Counted from the stretch's first letter, positions 33,767 to 46,559 are shown. The stretch is 64,000 nt of DNA from Plantago elongata (GCA_036897095.1 JAYMSP010000024.1:53249-117248), one strand, 5' to 3'. The notes: generated from the letters alone by a model not told the origin. A program made the numbers and translations.

Positions 33767-36496
33767 TCATGAACACACATTCATTATCAAGACTAGCAGT
33801 GAAAGAACCACAGAGACTATAACAGGTAGTAGTGCTGCATGAGCTTGTTGTGATGCTGCATTTGGGAGCCTTGGATAGTCATCTGGCCTTGGCATGACAC
33901 ATTCGTCTCCGTTGAAATTAATCTTCCTCGGAAACGCCCATCCTTCTCTAAACGAAAACAGACCTTCATCTTTATGCATCAGCATTTCTGTCTGTACATT
34001 GCCACTCCTTCCTGCTTCCAGCAGCATGTCATTGTAATACTTTATCCCATAAAACATCCCAGTGTCATCTGAAAAAACGAGGAAAAGTACAAGGAGATCA
34101 CACGAGTGAACTGAATTGTATTACGGGATTAGATAAAAACCAGAAAATGGACGTACTTATGTTGCCATATACGTGGAGAGGCTTGTAATTGAAACTGAAG
34201 ATTTGTGTGATATTCTGGAAATTAGGGTGTTGTGCGACCAATGTCCATTCGCTGTAGTTTTTGACATAGTTGTGGTTCGTGATTGTAATCTTGACCCTCC
34301 AGTACTCCCTATAACTTTGCTTCACATGCCAATGCACTTGTATGGGGCACATGTTAGTAGTACATCTAACAACTGTCGGTGGTACTTCGTGTGGTTGTAG
34401 GGGTGGTAATGGAGGTAAATCTGCACGCTTTCTGTCACAGCAAGAAAATACAGATTTCAGTCATCCGTAACAACTAAGAAGGCTACACCAACGCACCAAA
34501 AACAAAGAGGCTTATGTTATATTCCTGTGCCTTGTGTTCTGTCGCATTTCGCGTCTGATAGTTGTGAATTCTGATGCATATATAAGTTTTTTCTGAGAAC
34601 ATGATCAGGCCAATCTAGAACCTAAGTGATGGTTGGAGACTTGGAGAGGTTTAATAAGCAGCAGAAACATCCTTCTTTGAGGAACTAATGGCATCTTTTC
34701 TGGTCTTTAGCTTATCATGCTTTAACAAAAACTAATCAGAAGCCACAAGTTGCATCCAAACATCAATATGGATTCAAAGCCGACATTACAGTCAATCAAG
34801 ATGACTTACTCTACACATGTAGATCCTGGCAGTCCCCTGCAACCGCAGCTACATACCGGGCATGGAACTATAGTCTCGTTGTAAAATGCTGACATTGAAA
34901 CACAACACTTGGGTGCAGGTGAAGCTCGGAACTGGGAATATGTGCAGGTTGCATTGTATGTGGCTGCAGCAGATTCACAGAAACAATCAAATTAACACTA
35001 CAAAACGATATCAAAAAACCAAAATTAGACTTATGTGCATAACTCCAGATATATTTATATGCAAGTACCAAGCGACTGTGTCTTCCGCCTTCCATTATCT
35101 TCGAAAAATTTAGTTGCAGCCACTTGTTGAAGTGGCCCACAAGTGTATCCATCAAGTCCAAGGGTGAAATTTTCAGGCAACGAAACAATGCTATCATTTT
35201 TGCTAATCATGCCTCCAACCTGCAACTGAAAAGCAGCTAGAGCTTTATCAGGTTCCTGCAACATGGACAAAAGAACTCCGCCTCTGCAACAATTTGCCAC
35301 TTGCTTGTTATACGGTGCGCCAGGCAACAGGTCAATAATCACCGGCTCCTTGAGGCAGGAATGAGGCAAGGGTAATGTTTTGAACCTGGAACAGTTCCCT
35401 TGTTCAGTTGCCTCTGCACCTTCGATGTTCCAGATGACCTGATCGCCTGGCCATGCCCAACTCAGCTTCCATCCAGGTTGGTCTACATGGCGGAAAAGCT
35501 GGTTGTTTACGATTGAAAAAGTTACCTGTAAGAGATGGCAGTCAGAGGTTCCAGTTTCAGTCATGTCAACAATTGTGAACAAGAAACACAATGGTAGATC
35601 AACTATTCTAAAATTTCACTTCAACAAGCATGTACAAAAGAATCCAACATTTAGAAGCACATAAAATGATCCAATTCTTCAATTGAGCATCTTTACTAGT
35701 TCTGCGAATCGACTAACTCATACTAGTGGTTTCAGTTAACTGACAAATAGGGTGTTGATGAATTGTTGCGTCAAGCCAAATTACATCAAACTGGCTCAGG
35801 CTCAATCTAGAAGTGGCACATTCAACACAAAAACATATGGTTTGTGCCACTGACACTCATGGGCCATGGCATGCTTTGATACACTTGTACTTGATGCCTT
35901 TCATATTGTACATTCAAGATTTCGGGACAACAGAACTTTAACATCTATACTTGTTGTACCCCATGATATTGTACACTAACAAAACGTACAACACAATAAA
36001 CTAGGCACAAAACTCACTAGGTAGAATTACAGTGATGAAGTTAACAGAAGTATCCATTCCATGTTGTAAATGAAAGATTTCTTGATAAACATGTATCAAT
36101 ATACTCGTATCACATGCTTTATATGTTGTACACTGACAAAACGCACAACACATTAAATCGTGAATGTGAGGTAAACTTACAACTTGTGTATCTCCACTGT
36201 CGGAAAGAACATCCCATCTGAGTGTAATGTTCCCGTCAGGATCCAGCGGATCATAACAATCTGCATCACAACTGAAATTTCACCATCACATATACAAATT
36301 CTCAGACTCTAAAATACTAAAGATAGAAAGAAAAAGCGTTTCTTTTTGCAAATTTAAAATCTAAATCCTTTTCTGCAAAAACACAAGGCTAAAACTCACA
36401 TGATGTTTGTAGAAAACTCAAGAGAAGAAGAATCAAGAACACACTCCACGATCTATCTCTGATGAATAAACAACATGGGTTGAATTTCAAATCCAT
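33767..36496 (-). CDS. COBRA-like GPI-anchored protein
   Basis: Extracellular GPI-anchored protein of the COBRA family, which guides cellulose deposition and oriented cell expansion. ATG 36496 opens a signal peptide (basic MDLKFNPCCLF..., then VFLILLLLSFLQTS). Next exons: DCYDPLDPDGNITLRWDVLS (~36180–36276), VTFSIVNNQLFRHVDQPGW, EGAEATEQGNCSRF, LLPGAPYNKQVANCCRGGVL, ENFTLGLDGYTCGP (~35060–35526), then a short exon with YSQFRASPAPKCCVSMSAFY and CPVCSCGC, the CCVS cysteine-rich signature (~34813–34966). CPIQVHWHVKQSYREYWRVK and HPNFQNITQIFSFNYKPLH follow (~34150–34440). The last exon (33767–34057) has WAFPRKINFNGDECVMPRPD and a hydrophobic tail AALLPVIVSVVLSLLVLIM for GPI attachment. Which COBL member it is cannot be settled; it differs noticeably from COBRA/COBL4 in the first domain. 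Confidence 0.92.
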
Positions 36497-36499
36497 TTC

Positions 36500-38670
36500 T
36501 TGATTTATAAACCAGAAGACAAGAGGAAGAAATAAATAAAAAAGAAAACTCTTTTTTATTTTAATTTCTTTTGTGGATTAATCTGTTGATTGGCTAGCTG
36601 ATAAAAACCTTATAAAACCACATGCATGCCTCTTCTGTGAATGAGCATAGTGAAGAGGAGAGACAGAGGATTAGATATGATATGAGATGAAAAGAAAATA
36701 AATGAAACATATCTAAAAATAGAATTTTGCGTGTAAAATTTGTCTCTAACAATTGGTAAAAAAAGACACTAATAATGGGGTGGCAAATGGCAATTTTCTT
36801 GTTTAAATGATCTTGGCAGGAATTTAGGGAGGTGTGAAGAACGCATCTTGTTTTGCTTATTCATTTCTGGTTTCCTCTATTCTAAATCAAATCACGCGTT
36901 GTTTTAAATATCATACCATAATCGTATGATTTGTTCGATGTATTACAATAATAGTACAAAATAAAGTAATAAACCACTTTTATTTTTGACTGGTTTTTTT
37001 CTCTTTAGCATTTATTGTTGATTCATTGATTTGGATTTTGAATATAATGGTGTTACTAAAATACACTGATCCTTTCCATTATCTTTTAATGGTATGTAAT
37101 GAATGTGTGTTTTGGGTAATAGTAATTTGTTGAGGAGTAAAATTGAGTGTGTTACAGTTGTGAATTAATGAATATGACCAATCCTGTTTCCTTAATTGCA
37201 TGCGTAAAATTATCTTTCAATGTTTTTGGCATTTTTTTACATCTGGTGTGAGAAAGGTGGTGAGTGGTCTATTTATCGCAGTCTGATGCAAATACAATTT
37301 TAGGATCATGATTTTGACGGTCCTGCAACGACTGTGTCCCAATCATGTTATTATAACTTTATCAAACCGAATTGAAAATATTAAAAAAGTTTTAATTCTT
37401 ATCTTAAATTAAATTAAATAAGATTATTAAAAAATTAATTAAAAAAATTACAATTCAAGCAATTCGAATGCAGTAGTAATTCGGGGCAAAAAGAATTATT
37501 ATTTACTTGAACATCTGAGTGATATTTTACAACTTATTTTAGTCTAAGGCCTGCTCACGAATTCTAAGTTAAGTTTAAATATGGGATCAACTGATCCGGT
37601 TCGTGCATGAGTGAGGACAAAGTGTGTGAAAAATGATTGTGTTGATATTGTAGGACGAGCATACCACCCGAATAAATATTTATAAGTAATTCCGTCAGTC
37701 CAAAGGGTCGGAGCTTAATCAAATTGGTGGTCCGGATCACTACATACTTACATTTTAACACCTAGAAGATCAAATATTCATTGATTAGTTTATCACGACA
37801 CTTGAAGGTCGCTCAGAATTTGTTCTTTTCACTCCTGAACTGAATTACTACAATTTTCCAAACATTGGTAATAACAATTTTCTTTTGGGTAATATGAAAA
37901 GGAGTGATTACAGAATTACAGTTGTCTGGTACTCTGGTTACTTTTAATTAAGACAAGAATGAAAGTCAAAGAATATTACCCACTTCGGCAATTTGGCTGG
38001 AAACAATTCGCTTAATTTTAGATATGGTATAGCTCCGTTTAACGGGGTACAATTGATTCCAAACAAACTTGAGGTTCAGCTTGTGAGACTTCTGATAGCC
38101 CCCGGCCCGGGGTTGAGAAAACGGGAAATACTAAATGACACATGATTCGAAAGAATAATTTTATGACAATTCACATACTCTCGTACGTACCAACCGGGGT
38201 GTGAATTATCGTGAGTCACAAATCACAATATACTCTACAACTTATTCTTTGATCTGGTCCACAGAAAATCTCCCACAAAACGTGCACATCAAATTTTTGT
38301 CATGCAAAACAGTACTACTAGCAAAAGCTCATGTTTTCTGTATGAGCAAATCATGAAAAAAGTCCCTGGTTGAACACAATCTATTTCATATCGTGGATTA
38401 TTCACTCACTTTATAAACAAAATAGAAATTATATTAAAAGATGGCAAAAGAGTAGTACAGGATAGGATATGAAAGTACATCAATTCAAAAGATAGGAGTG
38501 AAAATCTACCAGGTAAATTTCTGGAATATACTGCCTAACGAATCACTAATCAATTCAGAAGCTAAAATCTTCTTCCTAAGCCTGAGCTTCGCAATAAAGA
38601 AAGAAAGACAAGGAAGATACCAAATAATCAACACGAGAAGGTCCAGTGACATAAACAAATAAAACATAGT
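36500..38670. other. Intergenic region, nothing recognised
   Basis: AT-rich sequence upstream of the COBRA-like gene and downstream of UBLCP1. A small GC-rich self-complementary spot (CCCGGCCCGGGG, ~38101) is the only visible oddity. The ORF at 37564–37761 has no family features. Confidence 0.5.
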
Positions 38671-38673
38671 GCT

Positions 38674-41600
38674 TCACGAATGCCTGCGCCTTTTGAAACT
38701 GTCCTCGTTGAATGACTCCCAGTTCTTGTGATCGATGAGGCTAATATCCTCAATCTCTGCTATAGCAAGTAAATATTGGGTAAGCTTTACAAGTTCCTGA
38801 TCTCTGCCTCGGTTCTCATGGGCTTTTCTGAAAGGTCTAATAGTCAAACCATTTTGAGGGTTCATAACAAAGTTCCTTCTTAAATCATCGAACATTATGG
38901 TGTTTTTCGCACTGTAAAACTGCATACATTTAAAAAGACATGGAATCAATTGGAAAGACAACAAACAATAATGTTCGTAAAGGTAATACTAAGGTACTCG
39001 AGCATCCTATTTAACTTGAGGACATCTTCAATATAAGAACACTATGAAAAGGCATGATTTTGGTTAGACTGTCTGATTTGGCCATGCCTGTAAAAATGTG
39101 AACCTGTCTACTGGCTACAGATAGACTAGGTTATTAAGTTTTTTTTATATGAATATGAACATGGAAACAATGTGAAAATGTACATAGGAACTGGACCAGG
39201 TTTAAGTGCGCATACTGCATACACTCTATATAGTATATACTGCGATCTTTACTCTAGAACTACTTCCAAGTCCACCAAATATTTGCACACCAGTACGCAC
39301 TAGTTCACATGATTGCTGTTTATTATTCCCTTTGATTATGGTGTTGCAAGTGGGTGGATCAAACAAATATAGATCAGTAACACGCAAACCTACTAAAGAA
39401 CATATAACAAAGCCGAACCTCAGGAAAATGTGCCCAAATCAAGCCTAGTGGTTTGCAATCAAAGACGCCACGAGTATCTGATTGAACAGTTATCATTGCC
39501 ATATGATCCAGAAGTGCAGTAATCTTGTAGTTAGAATTATTTAGTACACCAAGCTGCTCCATTTTCAGTTCGACCCACTTCATGCTGCAGATGATGTAAA
39601 TGAAATATTTAGAGGTACATAATTCCTAGAGTAATTGTTTCTGTGACATAAGACATATCCACATGCATATTATCAAATGCTGCAACGCGAGAAAAGATAA
39701 TATTTCATCTTCAAATTATCTCTCTTTTGTTTTTCATATAAAAGGTTGATCAAGAACATTGGAAATGCAACATTACACATTTTACCAAGACCAAGTCAGA
39801 CAACCATATTCACAGGTAAATCACGAGAAGGATACAAAGCCAGGCTTCATTTCAGCATGCCAAGCTTATGCCTTTATTGAAACCTTTTTGGACTTCAAAA
39901 TGCCAAGTTCTTCACGAACGAAAATCCAGGTTAGGAAGTAGAGCAATGCAGTAACTTTATTGGTAATTTCCAAATGATAGAAATCTAGTAAGTACCAAGT
40001 TCTTTTCTACCCAGTGTCTTGTAAGCACCATGAAACATGCTGAGGATCTACATCAGTGTATGCACATATAATAAGCCCATATGCAAATCAGAACTTTAAC
40101 AATGAAGAAATTCGGATTGTACAACACTAAGTATTTTACAGAATAATTACTAAACTCAATATCATGAACCAGGAGAGAATGCTTAATACTATAACAAAAT
40201 CATCAAGCTTCAAATATTTCGTAAAGTAGTTCAAAGTAATTTAAGATGCCAGGAGCAGAAAGATAGGAAAAGTCGACCTGGTTGCAGACCATATCATAAT
40301 ATCATACTCTGCATAGGCAGCTGAAAGAAATTCATGAAGATCTGTGTACATGACAGACAAAATTACATGGCAGGACATAACAGTAACTAAGCAACCAAAT
40401 GAAATTTTGACAAGGATCACTTACAAGGCCGCATCAGCTGTAAAGGGTTCTCCGCCGTAGAACGGTGATCAAACAATGTATAATCAATATCCAGAACTAG
40501 CAGCTTTTTACCTTGACGACAGGGATTCTTGAGTTCAATCTAACAAGATAGACCAAGATTATATTTTATTCGAGGAACAAAAGACTACCATTCTCATAAC
40601 AATATTGGTTTTTATCAATTGAAATAGCGAAAGCAAATCAGAATATTATCATTAGCAGAATATTTTGATCGTGCTCCTCTAGGTTTATGAAGAACAAAAA
40701 GAATAGAGATAACTGACCTTGTACTGGTCAACACGACGTCGCAATTTCTGTTTATTGACTTCTTTATCCTTTATGTCAACAACTTCATCGTGCCCGAGCT
40801 CAAAGTCATCAATTATCTCTGGGGCGTCCACTGGATCCACAATTATATCATCCTCAGTTGTACTGGAAACCCATACACACATGTCAGATGCTTTCATTAC
40901 TTCCCATTGCAATGGTCGAAAACAGAACCGTAAGCAATTAATCAGGCGATTATAAATTTTAGAGGAGCTGTCAGTTTTTTTCTTTTGCTAGTGTGAGTGT
41001 GTGCTTACCAGTGGCAGGTAAAGGGCGTATGTATGACATTGGCAACAACTAAAACGTCAACCACCTTAAGAAAAGACGCAACTTAAAATCAAGGATATGC
41101 TTTCAACTTAATACCCTGAATGAGCAGGTCATAAAACAACAAAATACAGCATACACCATAATTGCTGTACAAGGCCCATCACCCATTTTAAGCAAACATA
41201 CATCAAGATCCAAGCTTAAAGTACCATTTTATTACCCACGCAATCATTTCTCGATTTCCAGCACTTTCAAACGGATCAAGATGACTAGCTTTGCTTCTAG
41301 CCGTGTTTTATACATACACATTTGATATGCATAAGATAAGACAAAGGTATCGCATTGTAGCATTAATGATCGATGTATTCTCTTCTGAATTTCGAAACTT
41401 TCCAACCACTCTACGATCATAAACTAACTAGCTAATCAAGCTTACAATCCACGTCTACACTCACCTCCATTTCGCCAGAAATTAGCAATTACACTATCAA
41501 AGATTCAAAATTCAAACTTTCAGCAACACAAGCATTAAGCAAGACTGAACAATCAAAATCAAACCCAAACCAAGCAATAAATATCGCAACGTATCCACAA

Positions 41601-41923
41601 AATCCAACAATTGATTAAAATCAAGAGAAGAAATACCCGATCATCGTCATCTTAACAGAGGCTTTAAGCGGAACTTGAGAAAGAAGAACGGAATCATCGG
41701 CGAGTTTAGAGCTGACTTTAGGGTAGAGAAGCTTTTGGCGTTTGGGGAGAACAGTGGTAGCTTCACAGATACGGCGTTTGAGTTCACCAACAGTATCGTC
41801 GCCGCAAACACGGACAGTGTACTCCTTGCCGCTCCATTTCACCGTCAGTGTCAGCTCCTCCTCCGTCAGCTGCGATATCGCCGCCGCAGCGGCGGATGAT
41901 GACGATGTCGTTTCGTGTGCCAT
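38674..41923 (-). CDS. UBLCP1: Ubiquitin-like domain CTD phosphatase (UBLCP1)
   Basis: Nuclear phosphatase of the FCP/SCP class; in animals it dephosphorylates the 26S proteasome and lowers nuclear proteasome activity. Exon 1 (about 41634–41923) encodes an Ala/Ser leader and a ubiquitin-like domain ([40 protein letters not shown]). The second exon gives [20 protein letters not shown] and a basic [12 protein letters not shown] (~40718–40866). Next [20 protein letters not shown] with TLFDHRST (~40430–40540); the DxDxT catalytic motif is DIDYT. Later exons give [13 protein letters not shown] (~40278–40320), [20 protein letters not shown] and IWAHFPE (~39424–39584). The last exon is [20 protein letters not shown] ending FKRRRHS at 38674. 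ATG 41923 begins [10 protein letters not shown]. All key phosphatase residues I can identify are intact. Confidence 0.93.
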
Positions 41924-42299
41924 TTTGGTGTGTAGAGTGCAAGGAGGATTTAGAAATAGTTTATGCGAACGAATCTTCTCAGGAATTGGAGAGGACTCGT
42001 AGTTTACATAAATTTTATACTAACTGCAACTTGGGCGAATGTTCAAGAATATTTTGTGGATCCTTATCGCACTTTATTTTCAATCGGGTATAAAAGTCTC
42101 GATTAAATTTTACAACAGTCTAATTGAAAAGTACGTTCATTTTAACAACAAGAAATAACAATAAAGTGTAATAAACAAATAAATAAAATGAATATGCTTA
42201 CATAGAAATTAGAAATAAAATGAATATGCAATAAATCTATATATATTAATTAAAACAACAATTGCAAGAAACTAAGAATATAAACTTATGTTGTTGCGG

Positions 42300-43080
42300 A
42301 GTGTTCGCTTCCATGAAATATGAATGCAGCACTTAAGGCTCGAACCAACGACCTTTATATTTGATGTAGAACTTTGGTCCGTAAAAGCTGCAATAGCTAC
42401 TGCCCGGCTCGAACGTATGGTACCTTTTAGAGACCAGGGAGTAAAACAATATGTTATTATCACCAACAACTCTTGGAAAATATATTTTGTTTCATGTTCC
42501 ACGTTCAGTAGCCCTGGGGAAGAAGGATAATGGATGGCTTATAAATAACATTTTGTTGCCTAGACTCTCAAGTGTTTCCCATTTCATATTCGATGTACTC
42601 CATTTACAAAGGTATACTGAACTTCCATCATTACTCACGAGTCACGAACACTGCATAGCTTACCGTCATCACTTTCTAACATGTACTGGTGTCCTCCTCC
42701 ATCGATGGCAACAAATAGAGAGTTGGGCGCATCCCTAAAATGTATTTTGTCTTTCTTGGGATCATAAATCAAAAGCTTTGCTCCACACCTAAGAAAATAA
42801 TACAGACCTTTGTAGATGGCTGGATTGCAAAACAAAATATGAAATGACTCATGGTCCTTCAATATTTCACGACCTACCCATTCCCCATCTCCGCATCTCA
42901 CCTGGCATATATAATAACAATCTTCCCATGTAATTGCACCTCCAACAACTAAGGGCTGATTGGCATAACATTTGTATCCATGATATTTGAGATTTTTGTG
43001 TTTGATAAGCAATTGAAATGGGCATCATTTTCAAATGGTTCTACTGTTCCAAAATGTTCCTCCATTTTGCAGCAGCTATC
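42300..43080 (-). pseudogene. DUF295/F-box C-terminal part, frameshifted
   Basis: Continuation of an F-box/DUF295 gene whose N-terminal part is at 43462–43968. Readable blocks: NQPLVVGGAITWEDCYYICQ, FCNPAIYKGLYYFL, LLIYDPKKDKIHF, then GGGHQYMLESDDGKLCSVR. After that the frame shifts by one and continues as VSNDGSSVYLCKWSTSNMKW and ETLESLGNKMLFISHP, with a stop interrupting a NKIYFP block. The frameshift, stop and the inserted GC-rich segment upstream make it a pseudogene as it stands. An unrecognised intron could rescue part of it, but not the later stop. Confidence 0.65.
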
Positions 43081-43089
43081 TAGCTGTTC

Positions 43090-43450
43090 ATCCCAATGAA
43101 ATCAACTCAAACTCAAATTATACACCCAATTTGCAGTGAGGGAGGGGAGGCTGTGGCCGTCGCGGCCGATTGGTCCGAAATGGAGTCGATGATGGCGGTG
43201 AGAGAGGGCGGTGGCGCGGATCTACTCGCGGATCTGGCGGCGGCGAACGTGACCGGCCTGACGGTGCACCTGTGCAGGGACCAAAAAGTTCTCGATTGAA
43301 GGAAATGGAGGAAGAAACGTGAGTAGAGGTAGAATTGGATGGATCGGTGAATCGATCTGGCAAAATGAAGCCTCGAATCTCTCGATTGGTGTGAGCTTTT
43401 TCCCTCTTTTTCAGTTTTCCTCGTTGGCTGGAGAAATGGAGAATGGAAAA
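43090..43450. other. GC-rich segment splitting the F-box gene
   Basis: About 43135–43290 is much richer in G+C than anything within several kb, and both strands are open. Plus-strand reading gives a high-GC3 peptide ending GLTVHLCRDQKVLD with a stop at 43297–43299, preceded by an acceptor-like TTTGCAG. Minus-strand reading gives an Ala/Ser/Arg-rich presequence-like peptide (TFAAARSASRSAPPPSLTA) after a CT-rich leader-like stretch. I do not recognise the gene. It may be a captured exon or a promoter-leader fragment moved into the F-box gene. Confidence 0.45.
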
Positions 43451-43461
43451 GTGTGTGACTG

Positions 43462-43968
43462 TTAATAGTGAATAGAGGTACAGATTTGATCACAATCCGC
43501 AGAAGTTGGCGGTGCGGAGAAACATAGTGAATAGTAGGTACAGATTTGATCACAATCAGGAAGTGTTACTTTTTCTTTTGTTGATGGGTTATAGAAAAAT
43601 AGAAGTCTTGAATATGGTTCTTGCATGAGTAACCATCCATATCTTGCTGCTCGAACGTTACCCTCTGGTATACTCGGAAAATCTGTGATGTTTAATTGAC
43701 CATAAATTGGACTGTGAAGTTTGTAGTTTGAGCACACTAAAAACGGGGAGGAGGCACATGAACTTTTCTTTGGAACTATTGTCCGTCGAATATTCACTGA
43801 AGAAGATAGCGAATACAACGATTTACACGCAGAACTGAGAACAACCTTGTTACCGGCAAAGAGTCGAGAGTATATATCTAAGATGATTTCATTTGGAACA
43901 TCTCTCCACAAGTTATCTTTTCTGACTCTTCTTTCCATTTCTTCTTTACATAGTGTTTTTCTCTGCAA
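43462..43968 (-). pseudogene. F-box protein, N-terminal half
   Basis: Starts RKTLCKEEMERRVRKDNLWR, then an F-box: DVPNEIILDIYSRLFAGNKV followed by LSSACKSLYSL. Then PSIPEGNVRAARYGWLLMQE and LLFFYNPSTKEKVTLPDC, typical of plant F-box/DUF295 proteins that serve as SCF substrate receptors. After SAPPTSADC the sequence repeats a ~30-bp stretch (GGTACAGATTTGATCACAAT occurs at both ~43478 and ~43536) and runs into the GC-rich segment, losing homology. Upstream, a donor after QVEE (~44055) and an acceptor TTTGCAG (~43967) would join it in frame to the 44024–44707 ORF. Confidence 0.6.
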
Positions 43969-44023
43969 ACATATATCACATTTTGTTAATGATAAGTTCC
44001 AAGTGGAAAAGATAATTCATGTG

Positions 44024-44707
44024 TCATTGATAAATTTTGCATGGAGAAACAACAATTACCTCTTCAACTTGCAACTCCGTGTTTTTTGTTGTTTCGACCC
44101 GACATGCTTCAAGCGCTGAATCTCCACATCGCCTTTTCTCGTTGAGGTAGATTGCAGGGAATGGCACCCAGAATAATAATGAGAATGTTTTCACAATAGG
44201 AAACGGCAATTGCATGGTAATGCTATGGTCTTCTACGTCATACATGTACAAATTCCTACCCTCAGTCCAGTATACTACATTACCTTTCAACCCACATGTC
44301 GAACCTGGTGCTGAGATAGTATAGTGACAACCTAGAAAAACGACTCTATCACCTAGCGTTTCCAATTTCACCCATTCCCTACTTTTGAAGTCCGCTCTAA
44401 AGATTTTTAGATCATAAACCTCGTCTTCACAAATGCCCCGAACAATAAGCAAGAGCTCCCCGTAAGATCCGACCAAATGCATAGACTGTTGGCATAAGAA
44501 ATTCCCCAAGTGTGCAATTGATTCACCACTAAAAACTTGTTCAGGATGAAGGTTAGGATCTGAAAAATCAGAGGCCATGAGATTGAAACTAGGGTATGTG
44601 AGAGCATGAAGTTTCCCGTTAAAGCTAATAGTTCGGCCAATGTACTCATCCGACGGGAAGTCTCGCTCAATTAATTCGGCATCGCTCAATAAATTCAGCA
44701 TCGTCAT
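44024..44707 (-). CDS. DUF295-type C-terminal domain ORF lacking F-box
   Basis: A 227-codon ORF that corresponds to the C-terminal half of F-box/DUF295 proteins: ISFNGKLHALTYPSFNLMAS, MHLVGSYGELLLIVRG, SREWVKLETLGDRVVFLGCH, GLKGNVVYWTEGRNLYMYDV, PFPIVKTFSLLFWVPFPAIY. No F-box was found upstream to about 45.1 kb. A splice donor after QVEE would link it to the F-box half at 43968, giving a C-half-then-F-box order opposite to the family. It may be the tail of a tandem neighbour whose head was deleted. Expression is unknown. Confidence 0.5.
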   Translation of the reverse strand: MTMLNLLSDAELIERDFPSDEYIGRTISFNGKLHALTYPSFNLMASDFSDPNLHPEQVFSGESIAHLGNFLCQQSMHLVGSYGELLLIVRGICEDEVYDLKIFRADFKSREWVKLETLGDRVVFLGCHYTISAPGSTCGLKGNVVYWTEGRNLYMYDVEDHSITMQLPFPIVKTFSLLFWVPFPAIYLNEKRRCGDSALEACRVETTKNTELQVEEVIVVSPCKIYQ

Positions 44708-44719
44708 GGTAAGAACAAT

Positions 44720-45980
44720 TCTGCAACCCTGGGCCGAGCAAAAGCTCTGTTTTTTTTCTTAATTTTGTTGTTGATGTTATATACTTAAACTTAGTATAAT
44801 GGCGCATCTCGACCGCCTAGCAATCGTCGAGAACTGATTCCGTGCGATAATTGCATTACATTAACATCAGTTAAAACACTCTGCCATTAAAAGCCAGTTG
44901 GAACACTCTGCCTTTTCTAAGTTTGTTAGTTGGGTTTGGGTCGATGGGAATGTATAGTTCCTTTTCACAGTACATTACCTCTCTCGAATTTTAGGTAAAT
45001 TGAGCTATCATTTACATGAACTTACCTGGATCTGCGCGAATACTTTAATGAAAGCTGCTTGGTTTAGATTGTATGCTCTGCTACCTTCATTAATTCACTA
45101 TATCAAAGGAACCCTAGGTCGAAGATTTACATAGTACAATAATAACTTAATTGATGATGAATTTCGTGACTTCTGAGTTCAGACTTTGGTTTTTACTTCA
45201 ACCTTCCCGGCGAGCTTCGCACAGCGAGGCAACGGGATAATTGAATTTCACTCGTTCGTATTTTTTTTTCAAACAGTAAAAGGATGACTTGAATCCGGGA
45301 CTTACCAACTAATATGTGCCTCATTGTCTCACTCTCGTTTGTTTAATTACTCAATTACTACAATTTAGGTTTATTTATACTTGTTGCTCAATTCTTACTA
45401 TTAAGAGTCGTAACATATTTATTTAGATTGTAATTACCTCTTTCTATTGGTAATCAAATAATATACGGAATTACTTATAATATCTAGTGAAATCCAGATT
45501 TTTATATATGATCAATATATAAATGTACATTAATTAAAATTATATTTAAAAAGATCTAATGGTAGCTAATAAAGTAGATGATAATTCAACATGTACCTGA
45601 TCGGGTAGTCAAGTAACTATTGATTGATCGACTACTAGCCTGTTAAATACATAGTTGGATATGACACATGTACAACCAGTCAAATCAATATATTTTTATA
45701 TGATTATTAATTGATTGATTACTAGCTCATTAAATAATATAATAAGTGTATTAAATTCACAGATTCGCTAATAAAATCATTATTTATGAATGCAATTGAG
45801 TTGCGTATATTATCACCAAATCCTCAACAGACAATCAATAACCCATTCTAAGTTACACAAGTAAAACAAAATTAAAGAGAAACTATATATTATTGTATCA
45901 ACCGATAACAAAACTTGAAGGAACATAGATCGACATTCAAATGGTGCACTAATGAATATATATAACTCACTCCACTAATT
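44720..45980. other. Intergenic region
   Basis: Nothing coding recognised. AT-rich with one SINE copy (45261–45340). The part near 45.98 kb should be the ferredoxin 3' UTR. Confidence 0.5.
45261..45340 (-). repeat. tRNA-derived SINE copy, diverged
   Basis: Minus-strand TTAGTTGGTAAGTCCCGGAT, then ATTCAAGTCATCCTTTTACT and a TTTGAAAAAAAAA tail, the same order as in the 16251 copy. Confidence 0.4.
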
Positions 45981-46007
45981 AAGCAATTAAGCAAATTAAG
46001 AAATTAA

Positions 46008-46436
46008 TTAAGCAGATGTAAGCTCCTCCTCCTTGTGAGTCTCAATAACAATATCCGAAGTGGGATAAGCGATACAAGTGAGCACCCAACCGGCATCCAT
46101 CTGCTCGTCATCCAAAAAGCTGTTATCCGTCTGGTCGACCGTGCCACCGACGACCTTGCCGGCACACGACGAGCACGACCCAGCCCTGCAAGAGTATGGC
46201 AGGTCGAAGCCGCATTCCTCGGCCTGGTCGAGGACGTAGACGTCGTCAGGGCACTCAAAGGTGAGCTCGCCTTCGGGAGTGATGAGCTTGACATTGTACG
46301 AGGCCATGCAGGTCACGCTTTGGCGGGTGGTCGTCTTGAGGGTTAAGAGGTTGAGGCTTGGGAGTGATTTGAGTGTGGCTGGTTTGCGTGGGAGCATGGT
46401 GGTTGTGCTGAACATTGTTCCGGATAAGGACGCCAT
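46008..46436 (-). CDS. PETF: Chloroplast ferredoxin (2Fe-2S)
   Basis: Soluble plastid electron carrier taking electrons from photosystem I to FNR and other reductases. Intronless, 142 codons. Residues 1–44 form a Ser/Thr/Leu-rich transit peptide; the mature protein begins about Ala45 ([17 protein letters not shown]). Iron ligands: Cys83, Cys88, Cys91 ([15 protein letters not shown]) and Cys121 ([12 protein letters not shown]). The acidic C-terminus HKEEELTSA is typical of leaf-type ferredoxins. Length and motif spacing are standard. A G-box and an I-box lie ~125–135 bp upstream, consistent with light control. Confidence 0.96.
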   Translation of the reverse strand: MASLSGTMFSTTTMLPRKPATLKSLPSLNLLTLKTTTRQSVTCMASYNVKLITPEGELTFECPDDVYVLDQAEECGFDLPYSCRAGSCSSCAGKVVGGTVDQTDNSFLDDEQMDAGWVLTCIAYPTSDIVIETHKEEELTSA

Positions 46437-46559
46437 TGTTATGGTTTGAGGAGGAGATTTGGAGTGTGGAGGGTATAGTTGGTTGAGAAATTACGAGTGT
46501 GGTGAGAGTGAGGAGGAGAGGGGAAGGGGGTCTGGAAATAGAGAGGGTTTGGGTGGGTT

